This document shows, piece after piece, positions 34,806 to 44,381 of a stretch of 64,000 bases of DNA (positions within the stretch are counted from its first letter, which is position 1; every line of letters begins with the position of its first letter). A program made the position numbers and the translations under genes. The notes below the pieces were generated by a model. It saw only the letters and a list, made by a program, of their open reading frames with translations, made no database searches and was not told where the DNA came from. This DNA is from Pseudomonas caspiana (GTDB lineage Bacteria; Pseudomonadota; Gammaproteobacteria; Pseudomonadales; Pseudomonadaceae), in contig NZ_LOHF01000018.1 of the NCBI RefSeq assembly GCF_002158995.1, positions 1-64,000 on the forward strand. Reading direction: 5' to 3'.

Positions 34806-36032
34806 TCAGGACCAGCGGCGGAAAATCAACGACGTGTTGACCCCACCAAAAGCGAAGTTGTTGTTCATCACGTATTCGTGGCTCATCTGCCGAGGCTCGC
34901 CGCGCAGGTAATCCAGGTCGCCGCACTGTGGGTCGATCTCGTTCAGGTTCAGCGTATGGATGTAACGGTCGCGATTGAGCATCTCGATGCAGAACCAGGA
35001 CTCCAGCGCACCGCATGCGCCCAGGGTGTGGCCCAGAAAGCTTTTCTGCGAACTGATCGGCATGCGTGAGCCAAACAGACTGCTGGTGGCGAGGGTTTCA
35101 GCGATGTCGCCTTGCTCGGTTGCGGTGCCGTGACCGTTGACGTAGCCGATGGCTTCAGGCGGCAGGTTGGCGTCTTCCAGCGCCAGCTCCATGGCGCGGC
35201 GCATGGTCGCCTGTTCAGGGCGGGTGCTGTGCGCGCCGTCGGCGTTGCTGCCGAAACCCACCAGCTCTGCATGAATGTGCGCGCCACGGGCCAGTGCGTG
35301 CTCCAGTTCTTCCAGCACCAGCATGCCGCCGCCTTCGCCGATCACCAGGCCGTCACGTCGGGTGTCATACGGGCGCGGGCTGGTGTGGGGCGCGTCGTTT
35401 TTCAGGCTGGTGGCATACAGCGCATCGAAGACCATGGCTTCGGTAGGGCACAGTTCTTCCGCGCCCCCGGCCAGCATCAGCGGCAAGCGGCCGAACTTGA
35501 TTGCCTCATAGGCATAACCGATGCCCTGGCTGCCGCTGGTGCAGGCGCTGGACGTCGGGATCAGACGACCGGTCAGCCCGAAGAAAATGCTGATATTGGC
35601 CGCCGTGGTGTGCGGCATCATCCGCACGTAAGAGTTGGCGTTGAGCCCAACGGCCACCGAGTTGAGCAGCATGTTGCCGAAGGCTTTTACATCTTCGGTG
35701 CTGCCCGTGGATGAGCCGCAGGCGGTGCCCATGCGCCCGTCACGGATGATGGGGTCATTGAGCAGGCCCGCACCTATCAAGGCCTGTTCGGCCGCGCCCA
35801 CTGCCAGACGCGAGACCCGGCCCATGCTGCGCAGTTGTTTGCGGGTCCAGTGCGACGGCACGGCGAAATCATCGATAGGGCCCGCCAGCCGCGTGTTCAG
35901 CTCGGTGAAGCGATCCCATTCGTCCATGCGCCGAATGCCGCTGCGGTTGGCGTTGAAGTTGGCTTCAACGCTCGCCCAGTCGCTGCCCAGTGAAGTAATA
36001 CCGGCCATGCCGGTGACGACGACGCGCTTCAT
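34806..36032 (-). CDS. Beta-ketoacyl-ACP synthase, APE type (KS-1)
   Basis: Condensing enzyme of 408 residues, FabF-like, expected to elongate the polyene chain together with the Cys-less partner at the far end of the cluster. The catalytic triad is intact: Cys164 in TSSACTSGSQGIGYA, His301 in NGHGTATEQGD and His335 in SFLGHTLGACGALES. I start at the ATG at 36032, which shares a base with the ketoreductase stop (TGATG). An in-frame GTG two codons earlier is less likely. It corresponds by order and type to ApeO of characterised APE clusters. Confidence 0.88.
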   Translation of the reverse strand: MKRVVVTGMAGITSLGSDWASVEANFNANRSGIRRMDEWDRFTELNTRLAGPIDDFAVPSHWTRKQLRSMGRVSRLAVGAAEQALIGAGLLNDPIIRDGRMGTACGSSTGSTEDVKAFGNMLLNSVAVGLNANSYVRMMPHTTAANISIFFGLTGRLIPTSSACTSGSQGIGYAYEAIKFGRLPLMLAGGAEELCPTEAMVFDALYATSLKNDAPHTSPRPYDTRRDGLVIGEGGGMLVLEELEHALARGAHIHAELVGFGSNADGAHSTRPEQATMRRAMELALEDANLPPEAIGYVNGHGTATEQGDIAETLATSSLFGSRMPISSQKSFLGHTLGACGALESWFCIEMLNRDRYIHTLNLNEIDPQCGDLDYLRGEPRQMSHEYVMNNNFAFGGVNTSLIFRRWS

Positions 36033-36760
36033 CAGCACAGGCCTCCGTTGACGGCCAGTACCTGGCGAGTGATATACGCGGCTTCGGCGGACATCAGGAA
36101 ATTCACCGCACCAGCGACTTCTTCAGGGGTGCCCATGCGCTGTGCGGGGATCATCTTCATCAATTCATCCACAGGAACATTTTCGTCGAGCATGGCGGTA
36201 TCGATCAGACCGGGCGCGACGCAGTTGACGGTGATCTTGCGCTTGCCCAACTCGATGGCCAGCGCCTTGGCGGCACCGATCACGCCCGCTTTGGACGCGC
36301 TGTAATTGACTTGGCCACGGTTGCCGATCAGGCCTGAAACCGAGGTGATGCACACGATGCGACCGGCCGCACGACGACGGATCATCGGCATCATTACCGG
36401 GTGCAGCACGTTATAGAAGCCATCGAGGTTGGTTCTGAGCACCACGTCCCAATCATCGTCGCTGAGCGCCGGGAAGGCGCCGTCACGCGTCAGTCCGGCG
36501 TTGAGCACCACACCGTAATAGGCACCGTGGGTTTCCACATCCGCTTCCAGAATGGCTTTGCAGGTTTCGCGGTCAGCCACGTCGAATTGCAGGATCCGCG
36601 CCTGACGGCCCAAGGCGACGATTTCGGCCTGGACAGCTTCGGCTTCGGTGCGTCCACTGCGGCAATGCAGGATCAGGTCGAAGCCTGCTTGCGCCAGTCG
36701 TAGCGCAATGGCGCGGCCGATGCCACGGCTGGAGCCGGTGACCAGTATCGAGTCAGTCAT
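36032..36760 (-). CDS. 3-Oxoacyl-ACP reductase (FabG-like)
   Basis: NADPH-dependent short-chain dehydrogenase of 242 residues that would reduce the beta-keto group after each condensation. Seen: cofactor motif TGSSRGIGRAIALRLA at about 8-23, NAG region VLNAGLTRDGAF, catalytic Ser in CITSVSGLIGN and the Tyr/Lys pair in NYSASKAGVIGAA. It overlaps the neighbouring ketosynthase and dehydratase genes by one and four bases. It is the likely ApeQ counterpart. Confidence 0.88.
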   Translation of the reverse strand: MTDSILVTGSSRGIGRAIALRLAQAGFDLILHCRSGRTEAEAVQAEIVALGRQARILQFDVADRETCKAILEADVETHGAYYGVVLNAGLTRDGAFPALSDDDWDVVLRTNLDGFYNVLHPVMMPMIRRRAAGRIVCITSVSGLIGNRGQVNYSASKAGVIGAAKALAIELGKRKITVNCVAPGLIDTAMLDENVPVDELMKMIPAQRMGTPEEVAGAVNFLMSAEAAYITRQVLAVNGGLC

Positions 36761-37212
36761 GTGCCGGCTCCTTCGTTCAGGTATTGATCGGGGTTGGGCG
36801 GGCAGTACACGCTGAGGCGGGCAAACGCTTCAATGGCCGGGCCGGTCAGGCGACACTCGAAAACACCCATGCCGTTGTCGTCCTGCAGCGAGCGCAGGGC
36901 GTGGATGGTCAATTCACTGCCCGCGGGAAAGTGTTCCACGTTGCATTCGAACTTGCGACTGCCGAGCAGAAAGCCCAGTACTACCGGTTCACCTTGAGTA
37001 CGAGCCTTACAGCCTGCGTAGGCGGCGACACTCTGAGCCATCAGCTCGATGCCCACCCAGGCGGGCATGTTGCCTTTGGCGTCATTGAGCAGTCCACCGG
37101 GTGTGACAGTCAGGCGAGTGTGAATCTGTTCTTCGTCGAACGACAGCACCTCATCGATGAGGATCATGTCGCCGGCATGGGGCAGCAGTTCTGCGAGCGG
37201 CCAGGCAATCAT
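36757..37212 (-). CDS. Hotdog-fold 3-hydroxyacyl-ACP dehydratase
   Basis: A 151-residue single hotdog domain that would remove water to create each double bond. Seen: candidate catalytic His in LLPHAGDMILIDEV and candidate acidic residue in WVGIELMAQSVAAYAG, the FabZ/FabA-like pairing. There is no enoyl reductase in the cluster, which fits the retention of conjugated double bonds in a polyene. It overlaps both neighbours by four bases. A second dehydratase is fused to the AMP ligase elsewhere in the cluster. Confidence 0.85.
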   Translation of the reverse strand: MIAWPLAELLPHAGDMILIDEVLSFDEEQIHTRLTVTPGGLLNDAKGNMPAWVGIELMAQSVAAYAGCKARTQGEPVVLGFLLGSRKFECNVEHFPAGSELTIHALRSLQDDNGMGVFECRLTGPAIEAFARLSVYCPPNPDQYLNEGAGT

Positions 37213-38405
37213 GAGGCGTCTCCGATAATCAGGCTGATGTTGTTGCCGCCGAAGGCAAACGAGTTGCTCATCAGGTAGCGCTTTGGCGTTTGTGCCAGGC
37301 GAGTCTGCGCGTTAGTCCACTGCAAAGGCGGCAGCAGCGGGTCTGCTTCGCCATCCCAGGTGTGAGGCGGCAGCGCGTGGTCAGTGTTTTCCGGTGCCAG
37401 GCTCAGCCAGCAGAACGCTGCTTCCAGCGCACCCGCTGCGCCCAGCGTGTGGCCGGTCATGGGTTTGGTCGAAGAGCAGGGCACGCCGTCAGGGAAAATA
37501 GCGTTCACGGCCAGGCTTTCCATGGCGTCGTTGTGAGGCGTGGCCGTGCCGTGCAAGTTCAGGTAACCGATCTGCGTCGCAGCAAGCCCGGCATTGTCCA
37601 GCGCTTGTTGCATGGCTTCACGTGCTCCGCGACCGCTCGGTTCGGGAGCGGAAATATGGTGCGCGTCGCACGTTGCGCCCGCACCCAGTAACGCAATCGA
37701 ATGCTCGCCGCTGGCTTCGCGGGTCATCAGAAACAACACCGCAGCCTCGCCGATATTGATCCCGTCACGATTGCGCGAAAACGGGTTGCAGCGCTGTTGC
37801 GAAACCGCTTCCAGCGCCGAGAAACCGTTCAGGGTAAGTTTGCACAGCGTGTCGACACCGCCGCACAGCACCGCATCGCACAGGCCCATGTCCAAGGCGC
37901 GTCGGGCACTGAGCAGGGCGCGGGCGCTGGACGTGCAGGCAGTGGAAATCACGTAGGAAGGGCCGCTCAGCTCCAGCCACTCCGAAAGGAAATTGGCCGC
38001 TGCACCCAGCTCTTGTTGCTGATAGTGGTAATCAGCAGGGAACTGCTGGCTGCTCAACCATGCGCCAATGCCACGCCCGGCTTCGTCGATGCCCGACGTG
38101 CTGGTGCCCAGAATCACCCCTATACGATGAGTGCCATAACGCGTGATGGCCTCACGGATATCCGGCTCGATCTGCAGGGCAGCCGCCAGCAACAGCTGAT
38201 TGTTGCGGCTTTTGTGGGAGGCCAAAGCAGAGGGGATTTGCGGCAATTCTGTTTTGACTGCACCCACCGGCAAAATGCGATCCGGCACCCAGCCGCTTTC
38301 TGCAACCATGCCTGACGTGTCGGCGGCAAATAGCCTGCGTGCGACTTCTTCACGGCCACTGCCCAGGGAGCAAATCAGGCCCAGTGCGTTCAGGTAGGCG
38401 TTCAC
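37209..38405 (-). CDS. Beta-ketoacyl-ACP synthase (KS-2)
   Basis: Second complete ketosynthase, 398 residues, divergent from KS-1. Triad: Cys157 in ISTACTSSARALL, His285 in LNLHGTATPHND and His319 in KPMTGHTLGAAGA. With no Cys-less partner beside it, this one may act as a homodimer, for instance in the first condensation on the aromatic starter, as proposed for the ApeR type. It overlaps the dehydratase and lipoprotein genes by four bases. The exact chain step is inferred. Confidence 0.87.
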   Translation of the reverse strand: MNAYLNALGLICSLGSGREEVARRLFAADTSGMVAESGWVPDRILPVGAVKTELPQIPSALASHKSRNNQLLLAAALQIEPDIREAITRYGTHRIGVILGTSTSGIDEAGRGIGAWLSSQQFPADYHYQQQELGAAANFLSEWLELSGPSYVISTACTSSARALLSARRALDMGLCDAVLCGGVDTLCKLTLNGFSALEAVSQQRCNPFSRNRDGINIGEAAVLFLMTREASGEHSIALLGAGATCDAHHISAPEPSGRGAREAMQQALDNAGLAATQIGYLNLHGTATPHNDAMESLAVNAIFPDGVPCSSTKPMTGHTLGAAGALEAAFCWLSLAPENTDHALPPHTWDGEADPLLPPLQWTNAQTRLAQTPKRYLMSNSFAFGGNNISLIIGDAS

Positions 38406-38899
38406 TGCAGGGCCTCACTGTTCAGCGGGCTGATGCCATAGTTGATCCTGCCGTCTTTGCCGGTGAGGACGACCAGCCTGAAGGTGTCGGCGCTGCTGTA
38501 TTCCACGCCCCATCGTTCATTGAAAATGCGTTGCGTACCTCGGCGCTGAGCCGTCGGATAGTTGCGCCCCAACTCGTTGTCCGGGGTCAGGGCGAATAGC
38601 AGCGCCGCGAACAGTTCCCGGGCTTCGGCATTGGGCGGTAACAGGCCGTCGGCTTGCCACTGGCCGTTGATCAATTGCTGGCGGGCAAGGGGAATGCCCA
38701 GCGGGTCCATCAGTGACCAGCGCAATCCGCTGGCTTCCTGCTGAATCACCAGTAACCAGTCCTGACGCTGATCAGCCTGCTGGCGCTGGATGTGCAATTG
38801 CATAGGCAGCTGCAGCTCGGGGACCGAAACAGGCAGCGGGGCCTGGCTGGCACACGCCGTGAGCAGCAGGGCACAGGCAATCAGCAATGCGCGAATCAT
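38402..38899 (-). CDS. DUF3261-type lipoprotein
   Basis: Predicted lipoprotein of 165 residues with lipobox LLTACASQ (acylated Cys16). The mature part is beta-rich (LHIQRQQADQRQDWLLVIQQ) and resembles the DUF3261 lipoproteins regularly found in APE clusters beside the LolA-like and MMPL proteins. Together these look like a lipid export route to the outer membrane. No enzymatic motif is seen. It overlaps the methyltransferase by four bases. Confidence 0.75.
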   Translation of the reverse strand: MIRALLIACALLLTACASQAPLPVSVPELQLPMQLHIQRQQADQRQDWLLVIQQEASGLRWSLMDPLGIPLARQQLINGQWQADGLLPPNAEARELFAALLFALTPDNELGRNYPTAQRRGTQRIFNERWGVEYSSADTFRLVVLTGKDGRINYGISPLNSEALQ

Positions 38900-39630
38900 G
38901 TTCTTTCACCCTCGAAAGGTTTGCGCGCCACCACATTGACCAAGGTTTCCTCGCGTTGGCCAACAGGCGCTGGCTTGCGCAGCTTCAGACGTTCCAGCAA
39001 ACCGAAATCAGTGGAGCGGCTCCACCAAAGATACGGGTAAGACACGTTCTGCGCACCAAACTCAAAGCCCTGATCGCGGAGCATTTGCAGGTACTGCTCA
39101 GCACTTTTCTGCACATGCATCGGGTGGCGGAACAGCCAGCGGATCACCCAGGTGTCGATATAGGCTTCGGTGGATTCAGCGAACAACAAATAACCGCCGG
39201 GTTTGAGCACCCGATAGAACTCGGCGAGAGCCTGTTCCTGTTCGACCAGGTGGTGGAATGTCTGGTGGCAGAACAGGATATCGACGCTGGCGTCGGCCAG
39301 TTTCAGGGCTGCGCAGTCGCTGCCGATCAGTTCGACATCGATGCCTTGAAGCCGGGCTTCAGTGCGGCTCATGGTCAGGCTTTCAGGATCAGCGTCCACA
39401 CCTAACAGGCGTGATGGCGCAAACACTTCACACAGGCGCTTGAAAGACTTGCCCTGACCGCAACCCGCGTCGAGCAGTACTGGCTGGCTTGGCGGTGCGC
39501 CGTCAAACAGGCTGCGCAGATCGTCGATCGCCACCCGCAACACGCGGTGTTGCCAGGTATGGCTACGAAGGAACCACAAACCGAAACGGGTTTCTTCGAC
39601 GTATTTGTCGCTCAGGAACGGCCCGCTCAT
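38896..39630 (-). CDS. SAM-dependent methyltransferase
   Basis: Class I methyltransferase of 244 residues. Seen: SAM motif I VLLDAGCGQGKSFKRL at about 50-65, acidic motif II LGVDADPESL, and a catalytic-loop region VDILFCHQTFHHLVEQ. It is likely to O-methylate the aromatic head group or another hydroxyl of the polyene, as reported for some APEs, though the target is not readable from sequence. It overlaps the lipoprotein and flavoenzyme genes by four bases each. Confidence 0.85.
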   Translation of the reverse strand: MSGPFLSDKYVEETRFGLWFLRSHTWQHRVLRVAIDDLRSLFDGAPPSQPVLLDAGCGQGKSFKRLCEVFAPSRLLGVDADPESLTMSRTEARLQGIDVELIGSDCAALKLADASVDILFCHQTFHHLVEQEQALAEFYRVLKPGGYLLFAESTEAYIDTWVIRWLFRHPMHVQKSAEQYLQMLRDQGFEFGAQNVSYPYLWWSRSTDFGLLERLKLRKPAPVGQREETLVNVVARKPFEGERT

Positions 39631-40871
39631 TGAGCTGTACTCGCGCAGATTTCCGAGAGCATGCGCAGGCGGCGCTTGGGCTCGGCAACAAACGGGTTAA
39701 GCGGGTCCCAGGCATATCCGGCCAGAATCGCGCTGATCATGCGGCGGATATCCCGAGTGCTTTCCGGGTAGAAAATCACATCCTGGAAAGTGCCCTCGTA
39801 CCAGCCTTCAACGTAGGCGCGGAAGGTGTCTACGCCACGCTTGAGCGGTGTGGCGAATTCAGCCTGCCAGTCGACCGTTTCACCTTGCAGTTGGCGATGC
39901 AGAACCCCCGCCGCCATGCTCGCCGAACGCATGGCAATGGTCACGCCGGAGGAGAACACCGGGTCGAGGAATTCAGCCGCATTGCCCAGTAGCGCAAAGC
40001 CCGGACCGTGCAGGGTTTTGACGTTGGCCGAGTAACCGCCGATGGTGCGCGCCGGAGTGTCCCAGACGGCGTTTTTGAGCAGTTCCTTGAGATGCGGCGT
40101 TTCGTCGACGAACTCGCGCAGGCAGGCGTCGAGGTCTTCGGGTTTGTCCTTGAAACGTTCGGACGCAGCGACGACACCCATGGAGCAGCGGCCGTTGCTG
40201 AACGGGATCGACCAGAACCACACATCGCGCATTTCAGGGTGAATGCTGACGAGGATTTTCTCGCGGTCAAAGGACTCCGGGAAGTGATCCTCAACGTGGG
40301 TGAACACCGCCTGACGCACCGGAAAATTCGACGGTGCTTCCAGGTCCAGCAAGCGCGGCAGCACGCGACCATAGCCGCTGGCGTCCAGCACGAACTGCGC
40401 CTGTATCTGATACTCGCTACCGTCTTCGCGACGTACGCTCAAGACCGGTTGCGGGCTGTTGAAATCGCCCGCGATGATCTCTTGCTGATAGCGGATTTCC
40501 ACGCCCTGCAATTCAGCCTGATCGGCCAACAGTTTGTCGAACTCACCGCGTTGTACCTGGAAGGTCGATGGCTGGCCTTCGCTGAAGGTGTCGCCGAAGT
40601 CGAATGCGCTGTACTGATCGCGCCACGCAAAGGCTGCACCATTTTTCTTCTGAAAGCCTGCGGCCTTTACGGCGTCGAGCATGCCGGCCTCTTCGACGAA
40701 GTCCAGGCAGTGGGACAGCAGGCTTTCACCAATGGAGAAACGCGGGAATTGCTGGCGCTCAATGATCAGCACGTCATGCCCGTTACGCTTGAGCAGAACA
40801 GCGGCGATCGCACCGGCGGGACCTGCTCCAATCACGACGACTGTCCGGCTTTCCCTATCAGTTACTGACAT
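39627..40871 (-). CDS. FAD-dependent halogenase-like oxidoreductase
   Basis: Flavoprotein of 414 residues. The FAD-binding GxGxxG is GAGPAG at residues 15-20 and the GES motif is at 48-50. Two flavin-halogenase hallmarks are present: WFWSIP at 218-223 fits the WxWxIP signature, and Lys75/Lys76 in AGFQKKNGAAF sits where phenol halogenases keep the catalytic Lys. These point to chlorination or bromination of an ACP-bound aromatic or polyene rather than hydroxylation. Many database relatives are called only 'NAD(P)/FAD-dependent oxidoreductase'. Xanthomonadins and flexirubins, related pigments, are halogenated. Activity is inferred. Confidence 0.72.
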   Translation of the reverse strand: MSVTDRESRTVVVIGAGPAGAIAAVLLKRNGHDVLIIERQQFPRFSIGESLLSHCLDFVEEAGMLDAVKAAGFQKKNGAAFAWRDQYSAFDFGDTFSEGQPSTFQVQRGEFDKLLADQAELQGVEIRYQQEIIAGDFNSPQPVLSVRREDGSEYQIQAQFVLDASGYGRVLPRLLDLEAPSNFPVRQAVFTHVEDHFPESFDREKILVSIHPEMRDVWFWSIPFSNGRCSMGVVAASERFKDKPEDLDACLREFVDETPHLKELLKNAVWDTPARTIGGYSANVKTLHGPGFALLGNAAEFLDPVFSSGVTIAMRSASMAAGVLHRQLQGETVDWQAEFATPLKRGVDTFRAYVEGWYEGTFQDVIFYPESTRDIRRMISAILAGYAWDPLNPFVAEPKRRLRMLSEICASTAQ

Positions 40872-42030
40872 ATGACTTCCTTACTGGATCGACAGCGTTT
40901 ACGGGTGGCTGCACCGGTGCGCGGCCCATGCCCAGCAACGCTGGCATCAGGGTCGCGAGCAGGCTCATCAGCATCAGCGCGAAGTACAGCGCCGGGTTGA
41001 TCAGTTGTTGTTGCAGCAGCATATTGAGAAAGACGATTTCGCTCAGGCCGCGAATATTCAGCAGCACGCTTTCACGCCAGCGGCTGGCACCGGCAAACGA
41101 CGGCGTTGCCCAGCTCAACCCGAGCCAGTTGCCGAGCATCTTGCTGGCAATCGGCAGCAGAATCAGCGCACCGAGCTGTACCCAACCGAGGCTGCCCATG
41201 GCGCTATGCACGTTGATCTGCACGATGCCGAAAGTCAGGATCAGCGGGATCGCCAGCCAGGTTTGCAGGTGCATGAACCATTCGCGCCTGATCGGCAGCA
41301 CCCATGGCTGTTTGAGTCGGGCCATGCACAGCAGATAGCCGATGCCGAAAATCAGCGCGTTGAGCTTGTAGTGCTCGGCCACCATCAGCAGGGCAAAGAA
41401 CGTGAGGCTGTAAACCAGCGGCTGGCCCAGTTGCAGAACACGTAGCAGCAAAGGCACGCACGCGCCGAGCAGCGGCAGTAAAAGGCTATTGATGTTCAGG
41501 CTGCCTTGGGCGATGCCAAACAGGCTCCAGCACATCAGGTCGATAAGGATTGCGGTCTGCACCAGACGCCGGGTCGCCTCTGGCGGATAGTCGATATGGC
41601 GCAGGTACAGGTACAGCACCGGTATTGCCGTAATCGCGAATACCAGGCCGAGAGCCAGTGAACTGATCCACGGCTGTGCGGGTAGAAACCAGAAGGCGCA
41701 ACTCAGCCCGGCCAGAAATGGCACAGCAAAACTAGGCAGTGCGACTTTCAGGCTTTGGCGATCCATCTTTACGTCGATAACGTCGCTGAGGATGTGCCCC
41801 AACACGATGGCGAAACTCAGGCCATACAAGGTCTTTAGCCAGACTGGCGACACTAGCTGTGCACCGCTCAGTTGCCAGTGCGGTTCCACCCAGAACAGCA
41901 TGATCAGCGGCAGGGCGAAGGTCGCCAGTAGCAACTGGCTGACGATGGGAATCAAGCCGAAACGGCGTCCCAGATGCGTCGCGACTGCAAACATCAGTAA
42001 GGCCATCAACCAGAACAGCGCGGTCATCAT
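40858..42030 (-). CDS. Antiporter-like multi-spanning membrane protein
   Basis: Integral membrane protein of 390 residues with about 11-13 hydrophobic helices. The overall pattern (LWLMALLMFAVATHLGRRFG start, then LGLVFAITAIPVLYLYLRH, AILIDLMCWSLFGIAQG, and NIRGLSEIVFLNMLLQQ late) resembles CPA2-type Na+/H+ exchangers. It keeps an Asp in the TAILIDL helix where these have ion-binding acids. No regulatory RCK domain follows. It overlaps the flavoenzyme and MMPL genes, so it belongs to the operon. Its part in the pathway is unknown; it could power or assist export. Confidence 0.6.
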   Translation of the reverse strand: MMTALFWLMALLMFAVATHLGRRFGLIPIVSQLLLATFALPLIMLFWVEPHWQLSGAQLVSPVWLKTLYGLSFAIVLGHILSDVIDVKMDRQSLKVALPSFAVPFLAGLSCAFWFLPAQPWISSLALGLVFAITAIPVLYLYLRHIDYPPEATRRLVQTAILIDLMCWSLFGIAQGSLNINSLLLPLLGACVPLLLRVLQLGQPLVYSLTFFALLMVAEHYKLNALIFGIGYLLCMARLKQPWVLPIRREWFMHLQTWLAIPLILTFGIVQINVHSAMGSLGWVQLGALILLPIASKMLGNWLGLSWATPSFAGASRWRESVLLNIRGLSEIVFLNMLLQQQLINPALYFALMLMSLLATLMPALLGMGRAPVQPPVNAVDPVRKSYVSN

Positions 42031-44381
42031 GAATGAGCCTCGCTTTCAGTTGCAGGCTTGGCCTTTCGAGAGGCAGCCCACGGTGCGAGCATGAAGCTGA
42101 ACGCCAGTCCGAGGCTCACCGACAGGCCAAAGTTGCTGATGGCGGGCGTGCTGGAAACGGCCAGCAAACCGAACGATAACCAGGTGGTGACGGCGGCGAG
42201 CAAGGTACCCAGCAAACTCACTGCGGCACCACCAATCTGTTCGCGCATCAGGATTGCGTAGTCAACACTGATCGCGGTCACCAGTAACAGGCCGAACAGG
42301 CTGAACAACGTCAGCGGCTGACCGAGCCAACCCAGGCTGGCAAGGCTGCATAGCGCGGCGAGCAACGGTAGCGCGACGATGCGCAGCGCACCGCCGAATC
42401 CGAACGGCGCAATCAGCAACAGCACGATCAACACGCAGGACGCCAGTTTCAATTCTGCGGCGCTGATCTGGGTGGCGGCAAAGACAGTGTTAAGTTGTCC
42501 CAGGCGATCCACCAACCGCACGCCCGGCAAGTCCTGAGCTTGCAAACGCAGCAAGGCGGCGTTGTTCAAACCTTGCAGGCTGACCATGCCAGCGACACCG
42601 TTCTTGCTTGCGCCCAGCCATAGCACTCGCCATGGCTCGCCGAGTGGTCCGGCCAGTGCCGCGTCGATGTCGGTGACCGGCAACGCCTGCAGTTGATTCA
42701 GTTCAGCTTGCAGCGCGCTGGCGGGAACGCCGAGCTCAACCAGCGTTTGCCAGTGCTCAGGCAAGGTGCTCAGGGCTTTGCGAACGGCGTCTTGTTCGGA
42801 AGGGGGCGCGACCAACTGGTTCAACGCCAGATAACCGTTCAGTTCGTCCAGATTGACCAGTTGATCGAGACGTTGTGTCAGTGCCGTCTGACGCTCCAGC
42901 AATTCTTGCTGGTCTTTGCCCTCGACCAGAAAGAACTGGCTGGTGGGCTGGTAACCCGTGATCTTCGCAATGGTCTGCGCTTGCGCGGTAAGTTGCGGCG
43001 GCGCCGAGATCCATTGGCGGATGTCATTCTTGGTGGTCAGTTGCCACAGTCCTGCTGCGCAGAACAGCACCAGCAACGTCAGCAGAATGGGCGTGCCGAC
43101 CCGTTGCAGCAGGGTTTCGCGCCAGCCCAACAAGCGATCAGCCAGACGCAAAGGCCATTGAGCCGGGTTCAATTCAGTGCTGTTGAGCAGCGCGGGCAAC
43201 AGGCAAACGGCAGTGAGGTAAGCGCCGATCAGGCCCGCCGCAGAGAACACGGCGATTTGTGTCAGCGCCGGGAAAGGCGTCCAGGCCAACGCCAGGTATC
43301 CGATGCAACTGGTCGCCAGGCTCAGACTCAGGCCCGGCAGCGTCAGGCGCAGGGCAGGCCAGCTGCGCCAGGGTTTCAGGCTCCAGCTTTTGGACAGGTA
43401 ATGCAGCGGGTAGTCCACCGCTACGCCAATCAGGCTGGAACCCAGTACCAGTGTCATCACGTGCATATGACCGAAGAGCGCGACGCAGGCGACGGCGCCA
43501 AACAGCATGCCTACCAGCACCGGCACGAACGCCAGCAACACGCGCCAGCGGCGGAAAGCCAGCAACAGCAACAGCAAAATACCCGCTGTTGCACCACCGC
43601 CGACCCAGGTGATTTCCCGGCTGGCCTGACGCTGGCCGTCGGCCGCATACAGCAGGCCGCTGGCTGCCAGTAACTGCCCATCGGCCTGCGCAGCCTGTTG
43701 GCGGGCCGCGCTGAGCAAGTCGGCGACGCGCAGCGGCAAGTGCATGTCGAACGCATCGCCGTTTGTGCGGGCTCGCAGCAGTACCCAGTTTTTGCCATCG
43801 GCGTTGGCGATTAGCGCCCCGGTGCCGATATCCGGCCGCACGGCGCCGTGTTGCGGCATGCCGCTCTGAATACGTCCGGTCAGGCCCAGCCAGTCATCCT
43901 GGCTGGGCACCAGGCTGAAGCCGCTGAATGGGTCGAACAGGCTTTGCACGCGTTGTTGAATAAAGGCCTGCGGGTTGTCGATCAATTGTGTCCGGTCTGC
44001 CGTTGGCAGCATCGCCAGTCGACCTTGCAGTAGTTGGGTGCGCAGCGCAGGCAGATCGGCTTGCAGGCTCCATTGGACCTTGTCGAACAGACCGCTGGCC
44101 TGCCATTGCTCTCCCAATTCTTGGGCCAGTTTGATGGCTTGCTGCTGATCGGTGTGGCCGACCAACACCAGCATTTCGCGGTTCAGTGGTTCTTGCATGC
44201 GCTGTTCGGCGCGCAGTTCCAAAGGGTCGGGGCTGCTACCGGGGACCAGCTCCATCAGGTTGGCTGACAGCGGCGCACCGTCGCGCCATTGCCAGCCCGC
44301 GAGAGCCAGCACCGCCAACAGGATGATCAGGAACAGGCGCGGCAACAGGCGTTCAATTCGCAAAATCAGTACGCTCCGCAT
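42027..44381 (-). CDS. MMPL/RND-type lipid exporter
   Basis: Large inner-membrane transporter of 784 residues with the RND duplication: a single N-terminal helix (LFLIILLAVLALAGWQW), a periplasmic domain of about 220 residues, a block of five to six helices starting around 255, then the same arrangement again (helix at about 420, periplasmic loop, helices from about 630). SLIGVAVDYPLHYL and TAISVDYAILM hold the Asp residues used for proton relay in MMPL proteins. It is likely to move the polyene or its lipid form out of the inner membrane. It overlaps the LolA-like gene by 29 bases. Confidence 0.85.
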   Translation of the reverse strand: MRSVLILRIERLLPRLFLIILLAVLALAGWQWRDGAPLSANLMELVPGSSPDPLELRAEQRMQEPLNREMLVLVGHTDQQQAIKLAQELGEQWQASGLFDKVQWSLQADLPALRTQLLQGRLAMLPTADRTQLIDNPQAFIQQRVQSLFDPFSGFSLVPSQDDWLGLTGRIQSGMPQHGAVRPDIGTGALIANADGKNWVLLRARTNGDAFDMHLPLRVADLLSAARQQAAQADGQLLAASGLLYAADGQRQASREITWVGGGATAGILLLLLLAFRRWRVLLAFVPVLVGMLFGAVACVALFGHMHVMTLVLGSSLIGVAVDYPLHYLSKSWSLKPWRSWPALRLTLPGLSLSLATSCIGYLALAWTPFPALTQIAVFSAAGLIGAYLTAVCLLPALLNSTELNPAQWPLRLADRLLGWRETLLQRVGTPILLTLLVLFCAAGLWQLTTKNDIRQWISAPPQLTAQAQTIAKITGYQPTSQFFLVEGKDQQELLERQTALTQRLDQLVNLDELNGYLALNQLVAPPSEQDAVRKALSTLPEHWQTLVELGVPASALQAELNQLQALPVTDIDAALAGPLGEPWRVLWLGASKNGVAGMVSLQGLNNAALLRLQAQDLPGVRLVDRLGQLNTVFAATQISAAELKLASCVLIVLLLIAPFGFGGALRIVALPLLAALCSLASLGWLGQPLTLFSLFGLLLVTAISVDYAILMREQIGGAAVSLLGTLLAAVTTWLSFGLLAVSSTPAISNFGLSVSLGLAFSFMLAPWAASRKAKPATESEAHS

